Shown here one piece after another: positions 22,210 to 29,662 of a DNA stretch of 64,000 bases. The stretch is taken from positions 60,866 to 124,865 of the forward strand of contig NZ_JALDYX010000012.1 in assembly GCF_024267675.1 (NCBI RefSeq), written 5' to 3'. Numbering within the stretch: the stretch's first letter is position 1; every line of letters starts with the position of its first letter. The notes under the pieces were generated by a model that was given only the letters and a program-made list of their open reading frames with translations, was not told the DNA's origin and ran no database searches. Made by a program: the position numbers and the translations under genes. Origin of the DNA: Marinobacterium sedimentorum. GTDB lineage: Bacteria > Pseudomonadota > Gammaproteobacteria > Pseudomonadales > Balneatricaceae.

Positions 22210-22668
22210 ATGCTGAACAGACTAAAAGCGGTGTTGACCGAGGTGTTTCAGCTGAGGGATCAAAACGCCGGCGTGGTGCCGCCAGACGATGTTTCCCTGG
22301 CATCGGCGGCGCTGATGGTGGAGGTGATAGCGTGCGACTACGAAGACCGGCCGCAGGAGCGGGAGATACTGCTGGCGATCGTGCAGCGCAGTTTCGGGCT
22401 CAATGCCGCGGACGCTGTGCAACTGCTGCAGCAAGCTGAAAAAGCGCATCAGCGATCCACCGACTACTTTCGTTTTACCTCACGCCTCAATGAGATCTGC
22501 ACGCCACGGGAAAAGGTGGCGCTGATCGAGAATCTTTGGCACATCGCCTTCGCCGACGGTGAGCTGCATCATTACGAAGAGCATGTCATTCGTCGCATCG
22601 CCGACCTGATTCATGTGTCTCACATGGACTTTATCGCCGCAAAACTCCGGGCCGAAACGCCGCGCTGA
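22210..22668 (+). CDS. TerB-family protein
   Basis: This is a 152-residue, soluble, mostly helical protein with the TerB/DjlA-N pattern: an acidic helix pair (ALMVEVIACDYEDRPQEREILLAIV) repeated as NLWHIAFADGELHHYEEHVIRRIADLI, where the DGE and E residues are the conserved putative metal site. TerB domains occur in tellurite-resistance and stress systems, but small solitary members like this have no fixed function. AGGAGG sits 8 bp before ATG. The gene lies between intact glmS and a decayed copy of the glmS 3' end. Confidence 0.8.
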   Translation: MLNRLKAVLTEVFQLRDQNAGVVPPDDVSLASAALMVEVIACDYEDRPQEREILLAIVQRSFGLNAADAVQLLQQAEKAHQRSTDYFRFTSRLNEICTPREKVALIENLWHIAFADGELHHYEEHVIRRIADLIHVSHMDFIAAKLRAETPR

Positions 22669-22758
22669 GCGCTTGTTGGTTGGGGCGGACAGACTGACCA
22701 GTAAACGCAGATCCGGCGATCCGTGATGCAACTGGCACAAGGCCAGCTTGCAGTTACG

Positions 22759-22899
22759 GGAACTGCCACCGATGTCCGGCATTTCGGAGCCCATCGCCTT
22801 CACCTTGTCGCTGCAGCTGCTGTCCTGTCAGGTCGCCATCCTCAAGGACACCGGCGTCGACCAGCCCGTAACCTGGCGAAGTCTGTGACGGTGGAATAG
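22759..22899 (+). pseudogene. Degraded duplicate of the glmS 3' end
   Basis: This 141-bp segment aligns with the last 142 bp of glmS (21923-22064) at about 80% identity by hand, up to and including the TAG stop. Many changes alter codons, and one base is missing near 22868, which breaks the frame. There is no start or upstream coding part. The rest of 22669-22758 shows nothing recognisable. Confidence 0.85.
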
Positions 22900-22968
22900 C
22901 GGCTTTTAGTCGCGCGGTCGCTAGACTGGATGACCGGCCTGGCTGAGACAGAGCCTGAAGCATAATAC

Positions 22969-22998
22969 AAAGGCCCGGCAGCAACGCCGGGCCTTTGT
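22969..22998 (+). terminator. Terminator-like hairpin behind the glmS remnant
   Basis: AAAGGCCCGGC pairs with GCCGGGCCTTT (11 bp) around AGCAAC, followed by a T-rich stretch (GTTGTTTTG). It may be the former glmS terminator, displaced with the duplicated 3' end. Confidence 0.85.
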
Positions 22999-23056
22999 TG
23001 TTTTGTGGTTTCTTTCATAACCGCCGTCCAGATCAGGCCGACCTGCCAGCCACTTT

Positions 23057-23167
23057 CTAGCTAAAGTGGAAATGATCCTTCTCAGCTACGTTTTCCAGGT
23101 ACGAAGGCGATAATCCCTGTAGTCTCAGGTCCTGTCGCACCTGATTAAGGAAAGGTTTGCTGCTCAT
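23057..23167 (-). pseudogene. Relic of an integron-type tyrosine recombinase (N-terminal piece)
   Basis: From ATG at 23167 (minus strand) the reading MSSKPFLNQVRQDLRLQG resembles the SAM-like N-terminus of integron integrases. The next frame then continues DYRLRTWKT, a stop, and LRRII, which recalls the family's RTE-x-x-Y-x-x-WIRRFI stretch. So the relic appears frameshifted and stopped, and the catalytic R-H-R-Y domain is absent. In the starting frame it ends after 36 codons at 23057. A 7-bp inverted repeat (CCACTTT/AAAGTGG, 23050-23069) overlaps its end. The assignment is by eye from a short match. Confidence 0.42.
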
Positions 23168-23516
23168 CTTCGTACGCTTTGAGTACCACCTTGTCGCTAA
23201 TTACGGTGTTTATTCACAGTATATTGATCAATATCCAGCGTTTGTGCGTGAATCGACACGACAGGGTACTTTATTTTCACTGGCGCGAAGGTCTGTAAGG
23301 GTTCACTATCAAGGTAATAGAAAGTGAATGCTGTTGAATATTGTGCACAGCTTTAGACGCGAACGAGCGCGCAGGTTTCCAGCGAGGAGAATGGCTGTGA
23401 TATTTAGATTAGCTATTCTATTCAGTTACTTAGCCTTTTATAGGTTCTCCTGCGGTCGAGCGTGAATGCGTATGTGCATTAATAAGATGCTGGGCCGCAA
23501 GCCGAGAAACCCGACC
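23168..23516. other. Gene-free leader ahead of the cassette-like genes
   Basis: This 350-bp, moderately AT-rich stretch has no convincing gene. It holds a TTATTCACA 9-mer (DnaA-box-like, near 23210, probably chance), the short palindrome ATATTGATCAATAT near 23220, and a 22-codon hydrophobic frame at 23396-23465. In the integron reading this is where an attI site and cassette promoter would lie, but neither can be identified. Confidence 0.4.
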
Positions 23517-24158
23517 ATGAATAAAATTGCCTGCACGCTTCTCACAATGGTAATGCTGGCTATTCCAGCCATGTCAAAGGCTGATACGCGACAACTCTTC
23601 AATGGCCACGATTTGGCCGGGTGGAAGCATGTCGGTGACGGCCGGTTCGTCGTGGAGGATGGGCTTTTGCACCCGGAAGGAGGCGTGGGACTTCTGTGGT
23701 TTGAGGGAGAGAAGGTAAGCGATGCGGTGGTTCGGGTGGTTTATATGGTGCGAGCGCGAACAGACAACAGTGGCGTTTTTGTCCGAATTCCGGATCCACC
23801 AGAAAGCCAATGGATCCCGGTCGACACGGCTTTGGAGGTGCAAATTAACGAGGCAGAAGAGTCCGACTATTATCGCACCGGATCGATATACACTTTCTCT
23901 AAGGCTGTGTCGCGTCCGGGCAGGATAGGAGAGTGGAACACGATGGAGATAACCCTTGATGGCCTGCGTACAGTGGTTCACATAAACGACGCTCTTGTCG
24001 CGGATTACAATGAGGGAGATCCAGTGCCGCCCAAGAAAAATACCTGGGACCCAGAGCGTGGCCCAAGGCCCGAGAGTGGTTATGTTGCCCTCCAGAATCA
24101 TCCCCATGGAAATTCAGTCTATTTCAGGGAGGTTTCCATTCACTCCATCGACAAGTAG
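23517..24158 (+). CDS. Secreted DUF1080 (3-keto-disaccharide hydrolase-like) protein
   Basis: This 213-residue protein has a Sec signal peptide (MNKIACTLLTMVMLAIPAMSKA) and then one DUF1080 concanavalin-like domain: LFNGHDLAGWKHVGDGRFVV at the start, WIPVDTALEVQI in the middle, GRIGEWNTMEITLDG and GYVALQNHPHGNSVYFREV near the end, all family hallmarks. The frame is open to ATG 23466, but the internal start gives a clean signal peptide. DUF1080 proteins act on glycosides or oligosaccharides in the periplasm. It is followed immediately by a long hairpin that resembles an integron attC site. Confidence 0.82.
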   Translation: MNKIACTLLTMVMLAIPAMSKADTRQLFNGHDLAGWKHVGDGRFVVEDGLLHPEGGVGLLWFEGEKVSDAVVRVVYMVRARTDNSGVFVRIPDPPESQWIPVDTALEVQINEAEESDYYRTGSIYTFSKAVSRPGRIGEWNTMEITLDGLRTVVHINDALVADYNEGDPVPPKKNTWDPERGPRPESGYVALQNHPHGNSVYFREVSIHSIDK

Positions 24159-24233
24159 CTGCGGCCCAACCATCCGATGCAGCGGACCGTTCCATAGGTG
24201 CTGCTTAGTGGCCGCAGATCCTGAGCGTTAGTG
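24159..24233. repeat. Hairpin, possible degenerate attC site
   Basis: It starts directly after the stop codon. CTGCGGCC (24159-24166) pairs perfectly with GGCCGCAG (24210-24217), with a second inner pair GCAGC/GCTGC. Read as attC, the left end has GCCCAAC (24164-24170, fits RYYYAAC) and the right end GCGTTAGTG, where GTTAGTG only partly fits GTTRRRY. It could equally be a terminator without a T-run. Confidence 0.33.
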
Positions 24234-24267
24234 ACCAGCTCTGGTACAACAAGCGAGGTTGAAATCT

Positions 24268-24480
24268 ATGGAGCCTAAACTTGAATCCACTATCACTTGT
24301 CCTGAGTGCGGGCACCAAGAAGTGGAAAACATGCCAGAGGATTCATGCCAGTATTATTATGATTGCAAGGGCTGCCACGCCCTGCTGAAGCCAAAGGCGG
24401 GTGCCTGTTGTGTCTTCTGCACTTATGGTGACACGCCTTGCCCACCTATCCAATTACAACAGTCCTGCTGCAAGCGATGA
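24268..24480 (+). CDS. GDCCVxC-domain cysteine-rich protein
   Basis: This small 70-residue protein has 11 cysteines: CxxC at 11-14, C27, CxxC at 33-36, CCVFC at 47-51, C58 and CC at 67-68. The block ACCVFCTYGDTPCPPIQ is the GDCCVxC signature, with Ala for Asp. Such proteins occur beside merF/merT mercury-transport genes and probably bind metal. The stop overlaps the merF start (ATGA), so the two are coupled. ATG follows GAGG at a 9-base distance. Confidence 0.82.
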   Translation: MEPKLESTITCPECGHQEVENMPEDSCQYYYDCKGCHALLKPKAGACCVFCTYGDTPCPPIQLQQSCCKR

Positions 24481-24686
24481 ATAGCAAACTCATGAAAATA
24501 GGTCTGGTTGGGGGTTTGGTAACCGCATTGTGCTGTTTCACGCCAATACTGGTATGGGCTTTTGCAGCTCTTGGATTTTCAGCAATGGTCGGTTATTTGG
24601 ACTACGTCATTTTTCCATTGCTTGGCATTTTCATCCTGTTACTGCTAATAGGTATCGCAAGGTATGCGAAGAAAAACAACTTATGA
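24477..24686 (+). CDS. merF: MerF-like mercury transport protein
   Basis: This 69-residue protein has two membrane helices. The first carries the vicinal pair C19-C20 in TALCCFTP, the mercury-binding site of MerF; LDYVIFPLLGIFI is the second helix. The usual second cysteine pair near the C-terminus is missing, as the protein ends RYAKKNNL. No merR, merP or merA is nearby, so detoxification would rely on genes elsewhere, or the pair transports another soft metal. Confidence 0.78.
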   Translation: MNSKLMKIGLVGGLVTALCCFTPILVWAFAALGFSAMVGYLDYVIFPLLGIFILLLLIGIARYAKKNNL

Positions 24687-24763
24687 CAAGGCCGTCAATT
24701 TACAATCCAGCTTCGGCCTGTTCCGGCGGAGTTATATATAAACCGGAAGAAAAGGTAAGAGAT

Positions 24764-25150
24764 ATGAATACTAATTTGACAACACATGAATTATCTATCG
24801 GGATTGAAAGATGTGGGAATAGTTTTTTTCTTAAATTAAAAGCTAAAGGAAAACTCAGCCATGAAGATTATGAAATCATTACTCCGATGATAGATTCTGC
24901 GTTGGGTGCAGTTAAAGAACCTAAGGTCAAAGCGTTGATAGATGGAACAGAACTGGAAGGTTGGGAGCCAAGGGCTGCATGGGATGATTTCAAACTTGGT
25001 TTAAAACATGGAAACGAGTTTGTAAAAGTCGCAATTTATGGAAATAAAAAGTGGCAAGAAACTCTAACAAAATTAGGCTCTTGGTTTATTTCGGGAGAGG
25101 TTAAGTTTTTTGAAAATAAAAAAGATGCAATAGACTGGCTGAATTATTGA
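24764..25150 (+). CDS. STAS/SEC14-domain (SpoIIAA-like) protein
   Basis: This 128-residue soluble protein is of the SpoIIAA-like/DUF3478 type: FFLKLKAKGKLSHEDYEIITPMI, VKALIDGTELEGWEPRAAWDDFKLGLKHG and WFISGEVKFFENKKDAIDWL are family-like blocks. Function is unknown; members often sit beside transporters or stress genes. The gene is markedly AT-rich (AAA, TTT, ATT codons), unlike the chromosomal core, which points to transfer. The start ATG has AAAGGTAAG upstream; the frame is open earlier but overlaps merF. Confidence 0.8.
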   Translation: MNTNLTTHELSIGIERCGNSFFLKLKAKGKLSHEDYEIITPMIDSALGAVKEPKVKALIDGTELEGWEPRAAWDDFKLGLKHGNEFVKVAIYGNKKWQETLTKLGSWFISGEVKFFENKKDAIDWLNY

Positions 25151-25342
25151 AATAATGATATAGCCTTATACGGAAAGTTCGTGCAGGGTCATTCCGTTGG
25201 AGTCTATTATTCCATGATTTTGTTTTAATCAATTTTCGGGTTTATTTATAAGTTATGTATAATAAGTTGGTAAAATTAACTCCAGAAAATCTGAGTTTTT
25301 TTGCAATTTATCCAGGTGTAATACCTTTGCCAGGACTGTATC

Positions 25343-26056
25343 GTGAATGATTTTATAACTCTTTTTGGGTTAACATTTGCGGCCGGATTGGCTATGCCTT
25401 TAGGTGCATTTCTGGCTAGTATAGAAAAATTAAAATCAAAAATTTTTGAGGCAGAATTAAATCACAGTATTATGGCATTTGGCGGTGGGGCGCTGTTGTC
25501 AGCTGTTGCATTCGTATTGGTTCCTTATGGTATTTACAGGCTTGATCCGTTGATCGCTTCTTCTTGCCTCATAGTTGGTGGATTTATGTTCATGATCCTT
25601 GACATTTATCTTCTAAAATTAAAAACGCCGGCCAGTCTACTAGTGGCAATGCTTATCGACTTTATCCCGGAGTCAATAGCTTTAGGAACTGCATTTGCAT
25701 TTGGAAGTAGAGATGCAGTGTTACTTGCAGCACTCATTACATTACAGAATATCCCAGAGGGTTTTAATGCATATAGGGATTTGAGTCGGTCATCTGATAT
25801 TTCCTCAAAAAATATTATAGCCCTTTTCTTTTTAATGGCCTTTATGGGGCCAATTGCAGGTATTTCCAGTTACTTATGGTTACAAGATCAACCCATTGCT
25901 GTTGCGGTTATTGTCTTGGTAGCATCTGGAGGAATTCTATATTCTGTGTTTCAAGATATTGCCCCTCAAGTGAAGCTGGAAAAACATTGGATGCCCCCGA
26001 TGGGCGCGGTACTAGGGTTCGCGCTTGGTATGGTTGGATTAATGGTGATCACATGA
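25343..26056 (+). CDS. ZIP-family divalent metal transporter
   Basis: This 237-residue membrane protein has about eight helices and the ZIP fold. The two metal-site motifs are MLIDFIPESIALG (about 103-115) and LQNIPEGFNAYRD (about 134-146). In ordinary ZIPs both are H-N-x-P-E-x; here His is replaced by Asp106 and Gln135, so metal choice may differ. Another unusual trait is the AT-rich codon use. Start is GTG with AGGA upstream. The 190 bp before it contain no gene. Confidence 0.82.
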   Translation: MNDFITLFGLTFAAGLAMPLGAFLASIEKLKSKIFEAELNHSIMAFGGGALLSAVAFVLVPYGIYRLDPLIASSCLIVGGFMFMILDIYLLKLKTPASLLVAMLIDFIPESIALGTAFAFGSRDAVLLAALITLQNIPEGFNAYRDLSRSSDISSKNIIALFFLMAFMGPIAGISSYLWLQDQPIAVAVIVLVASGGILYSVFQDIAPQVKLEKHWMPPMGAVLGFALGMVGLMVIT

Positions 26057-26073
26057 AAAGCATAAAAATATAA

Positions 26074-26132
26074 TAACGGCGCTCTTAATGTCGTCTCTTC
26101 TTTCAGCCGCAACAAAACATAGAGGCGCGTTA
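26074..26132. repeat. Inverted repeat, possible attC-like site after the ZIP gene
   Basis: TAACGGCGCTCT (26074-26085) and AGAGGCGCGTTA (26121-26132) form an imperfect inverted repeat around 35 bp, followed by GTTAATG at the right edge. Size and layout recall an attC site, and it lies at the right border of the AT-rich genes. Core boxes match only partly. Confidence 0.3.
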
Positions 26133-26204
26133 ATGGAGCTAAGATCCGATTGGCATTTAACTTCGGGTGGCTGCTGGAAGGTCAGCCAGACGCGGGCTGT
26201 GACA

Positions 26205-27512
26205 TCAGCTCAACCGGTCACGCAGCTGGTAATACAGCATGCCAGCGACTAGCGCCGGCCAGCGCAGCAGGGTGCCGCCCGGGAAACCTGGGCTGGGCAC
26301 GGCGGCCAGGATATCGAAACCTTGGGATGAGCCGCTGATGGCGTCGCTGATCAGCTTGCCGCCGAGTGTCGCCAGGGCGATGCCGTGGCCGGAGTAGCCC
26401 TGGGCGACGTAGAGGTTGCTGTCGAGGCGGCGAAAGAAGGGCATGCGGTTGCGGGTGATGGCCAGGGTGCCGCCCCAGGCATAGTCGATGCGGGTGCTTT
26501 CGAGCTGCGGGTACACCTGCAGCAGATGCCGGCGTACAAAGGCGGGAATGTCCGCCGGGAAGCGGCTGCTGTAGTTTTCGCCGCCGCCAAACAGCAGGCG
26601 ATTGTCCTGTGTAAGGCGGAAATAATTCACCACGAATTTCGAGTCGGCCACCGCCACATCATCCCGGATCAGGCTGCGGGCGTGGTCTTTGCCCAGTGGC
26701 TCGGTGGCAAGAATAAAGTTGTTGATGGGCATGATCTTGCCGGCAATGCGTGGCTCCAGCGCACCCAGGTAACCGTTGCAGGCCAGCACCAGAGTCTTTG
26801 CCCGCACCGTCCCCTGGGCGGTCTTTACCCAGGAGTATTTGCCAGTCCCAGCGCTGTTGCTGCTTTTTTTTTGATAGCCAAGCGCCCGGCTGTTTTCAAA
26901 GATATGCACGCCCTTTGCCCGGGCGGCCTCGGCCAGCCCCAGGGCGTAATTCAGCGGGTGCAGATGCAGCGCATCCGCAAACAGCTGGGCACCCTGATAG
27001 CGTTCAGTGCCAAGCATGCTGCGCAGCTCATCCCTGGCTACGAAACGCACACCCTGGTAGCCGTAGTGCTGCTGCAGATGCTCGGCTTCGCGCTGCATGG
27101 GGCCGACATGGGAGGGTTTAAAGGCCGTGTGCAGGATGCCGTCTTTCAGGTCGCAGTGGATCTTGTGCCGCGCGATCAGGTCTTTCACCAGTGCTAGCGC
27201 CTCAACGGACAGCTCCCACAGCTGCTGCGCATGTTCGGCCCCGAGCCAGGTCTCCAGTTCGCTCTGGCCGAGGTTCAGGCCGACGCACACCTGGCCGCCG
27301 TTGCGCCCCGAGGCGCCCTGGGCCACGCGGGCCGCTTCCAGTACTACCACGCTGTGACCCTGCTCGCGCAGATGCAGCGCCGTCGACAGGCCGGTGTAGC
27401 CTGCGCCCATGATACAGACATCGGCCTGAACTTCGGCCTGCAGAGTTGGCCAGGGGGCGGCCCCGTGGGCGCTGGCGGCGTAATAGGAGGCGGCAAAGCC
27501 GGTGTCGTCCAT
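26205..27512 (-). CDS. puuB: Gamma-glutamylputrescine oxidase-like FAD oxidoreductase
   Basis: This 435-residue DAO-family flavoenzyme has the dinucleotide motif IMGAGYTGLSTALHLREQG near residue 34 and the family blocks ASGRNGGQV, PINNFILATEPLG, YFRLTQDNRLLFGGG and AQGYSGHGIALATLGGKLI. PuuB oxidises gamma-glutamylputrescine in the Puu pathway. The divergent neighbour is a PuuA-type synthetase, which strengthens the call. Related enzymes act on other amines, so exact substrate is inferred. Confidence 0.85.
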   Translation of the reverse strand: MDDTGFAASYYAASAHGAAPWPTLQAEVQADVCIMGAGYTGLSTALHLREQGHSVVVLEAARVAQGASGRNGGQVCVGLNLGQSELETWLGAEHAQQLWELSVEALALVKDLIARHKIHCDLKDGILHTAFKPSHVGPMQREAEHLQQHYGYQGVRFVARDELRSMLGTERYQGAQLFADALHLHPLNYALGLAEAARAKGVHIFENSRALGYQKKSSNSAGTGKYSWVKTAQGTVRAKTLVLACNGYLGALEPRIAGKIMPINNFILATEPLGKDHARSLIRDDVAVADSKFVVNYFRLTQDNRLLFGGGENYSSRFPADIPAFVRRHLLQVYPQLESTRIDYAWGGTLAITRNRMPFFRRLDSNLYVAQGYSGHGIALATLGGKLISDAISGSSQGFDILAAVPSPGFPGGTLLRWPALVAGMLYYQLRDRLS

Positions 27513-27710
27513 AGGATCTCCTGACAGCCTGTTGGGCTTAACGCTGATCTACTCGGCTCGGCATCCTGCTTCGCCCTAGCTCCTGCATCCATGCAGAAAA
27601 ACGCTTTCTTATCAGCATACTATGGCCATAATTCGTCTGTTTGACAGCTCCGTGGGCAGAATCTTGTCATACACTGAAACGGGTATGGACACTTCTCGGG
27701 ATGGTGCGCG

Positions 27711-29054
27711 ATGGATACGATTGAGCAGTTTCTGCAGCAACACAATATAAGCGAGATTGAATGCCTGGTGCCGGATATGACCGGCAATGCCCGCGGCAAG
27801 TTTCTGCCCACGCGCAAGTTTATCGCCGAGCAGAATGCCCGCCTGCCCGAAAGCATTCTGATCCAGACAGTGACCGGCGACTGGTCCCGCGAGCATGATC
27901 AGCTGGTGGATCCGGCGGATCGGGACATGGTGCTGCAGCCGGACCCGACCACGCTGCGCCTGGCACCCTGGGCCAAGGAGCCGACGGCGCAGCTGATCCA
28001 CGACTGCTACGACATGCAGGGTGCGCTGCATCCGCTGTCGACCCGTAGCGTGCTGCGCCGGGTGCTGGCGCTGTACGAGGCAGAAGGCCTGAGGCCGGTA
28101 GTGGCGCCGGAAGTGGAGTTCTATCTGGTACAGAAGAATCTGGACCCGGACTACGAGCTCAAGGCGCCGATCGGGCGCTCTGGCCGTACCGAGAGTGCGC
28201 GCCAGTCCTACAGCATCGATGCGGTGAATGAATTCGATCCCATTATCGATACCCTGTACCGCTACTGCGAACTGCAGCAGCTGGATGTGGATACTCTGAT
28301 TCACGAGTCCGGTGCCGGTCAGATGGAGATCAACTTCAAGCATGGGGATGCCCTGGCACTGGCCGACCAGGTGTTCACCTTCAAGCGTACGCTGCGCGAA
28401 ACGGCGCTGCAGCACGATATCTACGCCACCTTCATGGCCAAGCCGATGGAGCATGAACCCGGCAGTGCGCTGCATATTCACCAGAGTGTGCAGGATATCG
28501 CCAGCGGCCAGAATATCTTCGCTACCCCGGAGGGTGGCCTCAGCGAGGCGCTCTATCACTATCTGGGTGGGCTGCAGAAGTACGTGCCGGCGGCGATCAG
28601 CTTCTTCGCGCCCAACGTGAATTCGTACCGCCGTTTCGTGCCGGATATAGCCGCGCCCATCAACCTGCAGTGGGGTCTGGATAACCGTACCACCGGCCTG
28701 CGGGTGCCCCAGAGTACGCCTGAATCCACCCGGGTGGAAAATCGCTTTGCCGGCGCCGATGCCAACCCCTACCTGGCCATCGCCCTGTCGCTGGCCTGTG
28801 GCTACCTGGGGCTGAAGGAGCAGCTGCAGCCCTCGGCCCCCACCCAGGGCAGCGCCTATGGCGCCAACAGCCGGGTTGAGATTGCCCGCACTCTGGAGGA
28901 GGGGCTGCGATTGCTGTCGAATTGCGAGCCGCTGCAGGCGATTCTGGGTGAGCGTTTTGTAAAAGCCTACGTAGCAGTGAAGCTGGCGGAGTACGAAGCC
29001 TTTAACAAGGTCATCAGCTCCTGGGAGCGTGAGCATCTGCTGCTGCGGGTGTGA
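27711..29054 (+). CDS. puuA: Glutamine synthetase family protein, probable gamma-glutamylputrescine synthetase
   Basis: This 447-residue member of the GS fold has the C-terminal catalytic domain with EVEFYLV, ESGAGQMEINFKHGDALALAD, GSALHIHQS and the NRFAGADANPYLAIA block. It resembles PuuA, which ligates glutamate to putrescine using ATP, rather than GlnA: it lacks the adenylylation tyrosine loop of GlnA. Divergent to puuB with 198 bp between. The stretch 29055-29660 downstream holds only repeated lrp tails. Confidence 0.85.
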   Translation: MDTIEQFLQQHNISEIECLVPDMTGNARGKFLPTRKFIAEQNARLPESILIQTVTGDWSREHDQLVDPADRDMVLQPDPTTLRLAPWAKEPTAQLIHDCYDMQGALHPLSTRSVLRRVLALYEAEGLRPVVAPEVEFYLVQKNLDPDYELKAPIGRSGRTESARQSYSIDAVNEFDPIIDTLYRYCELQQLDVDTLIHESGAGQMEINFKHGDALALADQVFTFKRTLRETALQHDIYATFMAKPMEHEPGSALHIHQSVQDIASGQNIFATPEGGLSEALYHYLGGLQKYVPAAISFFAPNVNSYRRFVPDIAAPINLQWGLDNRTTGLRVPQSTPESTRVENRFAGADANPYLAIALSLACGYLGLKEQLQPSAPTQGSAYGANSRVEIARTLEEGLRLLSNCEPLQAILGERFVKAYVAVKLAEYEAFNKVISSWEREHLLLRV

Positions 29055-29076
29055 CGGCCTCGCGGGGGCTGCAGCA

Positions 29077-29140
29077 GGGACCAGCGCACCGACAGTTCAT
29101 TGTGTAATAGAGGATTTCAGGGTCTGCTGCGGGGAGACCC
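29077..29140 (-). pseudogene. Degenerate copy of the lrp 3' end (outermost)
   Basis: On the minus strand the text reads QTLKS, a short insertion, and then ELSVRWSL, against QTLKSTTELPVRWSL in the intact gene at 29663. It carries the same kind of extra bases between the two blocks as the degenerate halves of the 260-bp repeat units. Confidence 0.6.
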
Positions 29141-29400
29141 GCTTACAGCGACCAGCGTACCGGCAGTTCAGTGGTCGATTTCAGCGTCTGCAGCAGCAGG
29201 TTGGATTTGACGTTGGATACCATGGGCAGATTCAGCAGCCGGTGCAGGGTAACATCGGCGAAGGCCTTCAGATCCGGTGCCACGATTTTTAGCGCAGTGG
29301 GTGCCGGCAGCGCCGGCTATGCTAAAGCGACCAGCGCACCGGCAGTTCGCCCGTGGTATGGCGGATTTCAGGGTTTGCAGCAGGAGGTGCAGGGTCGAGC
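29141..29400. repeat. 260-bp tandem repeat, unit 1
   Basis: The unit is the last ~153 bp of the lrp-like gene, then a short GC hairpin (GCCGGC AGC GCCGGC), then a degenerate second lrp tail (about 29330-29400). It differs from unit 2 by a single base (29230 A versus 29490 G). Confidence 0.95.
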
Positions 29401-29660
29401 GCTTACAGCGACCAGCGTACCGGCAGTTCAGTGGTCGATTTCAGCGTCTGCAGCAGCAGGTTGGATTTGACGTTGGATACCATGGGCAGGTTCAGCAGCC
29501 GGTGCAGGGTAACATCGGCGAAGGCCTTCAGATCCGGTGCCACGATTTTTAGCGCAGTGGGTGCCGGCAGCGCCGGCTATGCTAAAGCGACCAGCGCACC
29601 GGCAGTTCGCCCGTGGTATGGCGGATTTCAGGGTTTGCAGCAGGAGGTGCAGGGTCGAGC
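29401..29660. repeat. 260-bp tandem repeat, unit 2
   Basis: Direct repeat of 29141-29400 with one mismatch. The following 153 bp (29661-29813), the true 3' end of the lrp-like gene, are the third and partial copy. Confidence 0.95.
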
Positions 29661-29662
29661 GC

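Noticed and set aside
23396..23465. A 22-codon hydrophobic frame ahead of the DUF1080 gene
   Set aside because: GTG start with plausible spacing to AGGAG, but nothing supports translation; it could be chance.
24687..24763. Possible attC site between merF and the STAS gene
   Set aside because: Only AGGCCG/CGGCCT pair; no convincing edge motifs.
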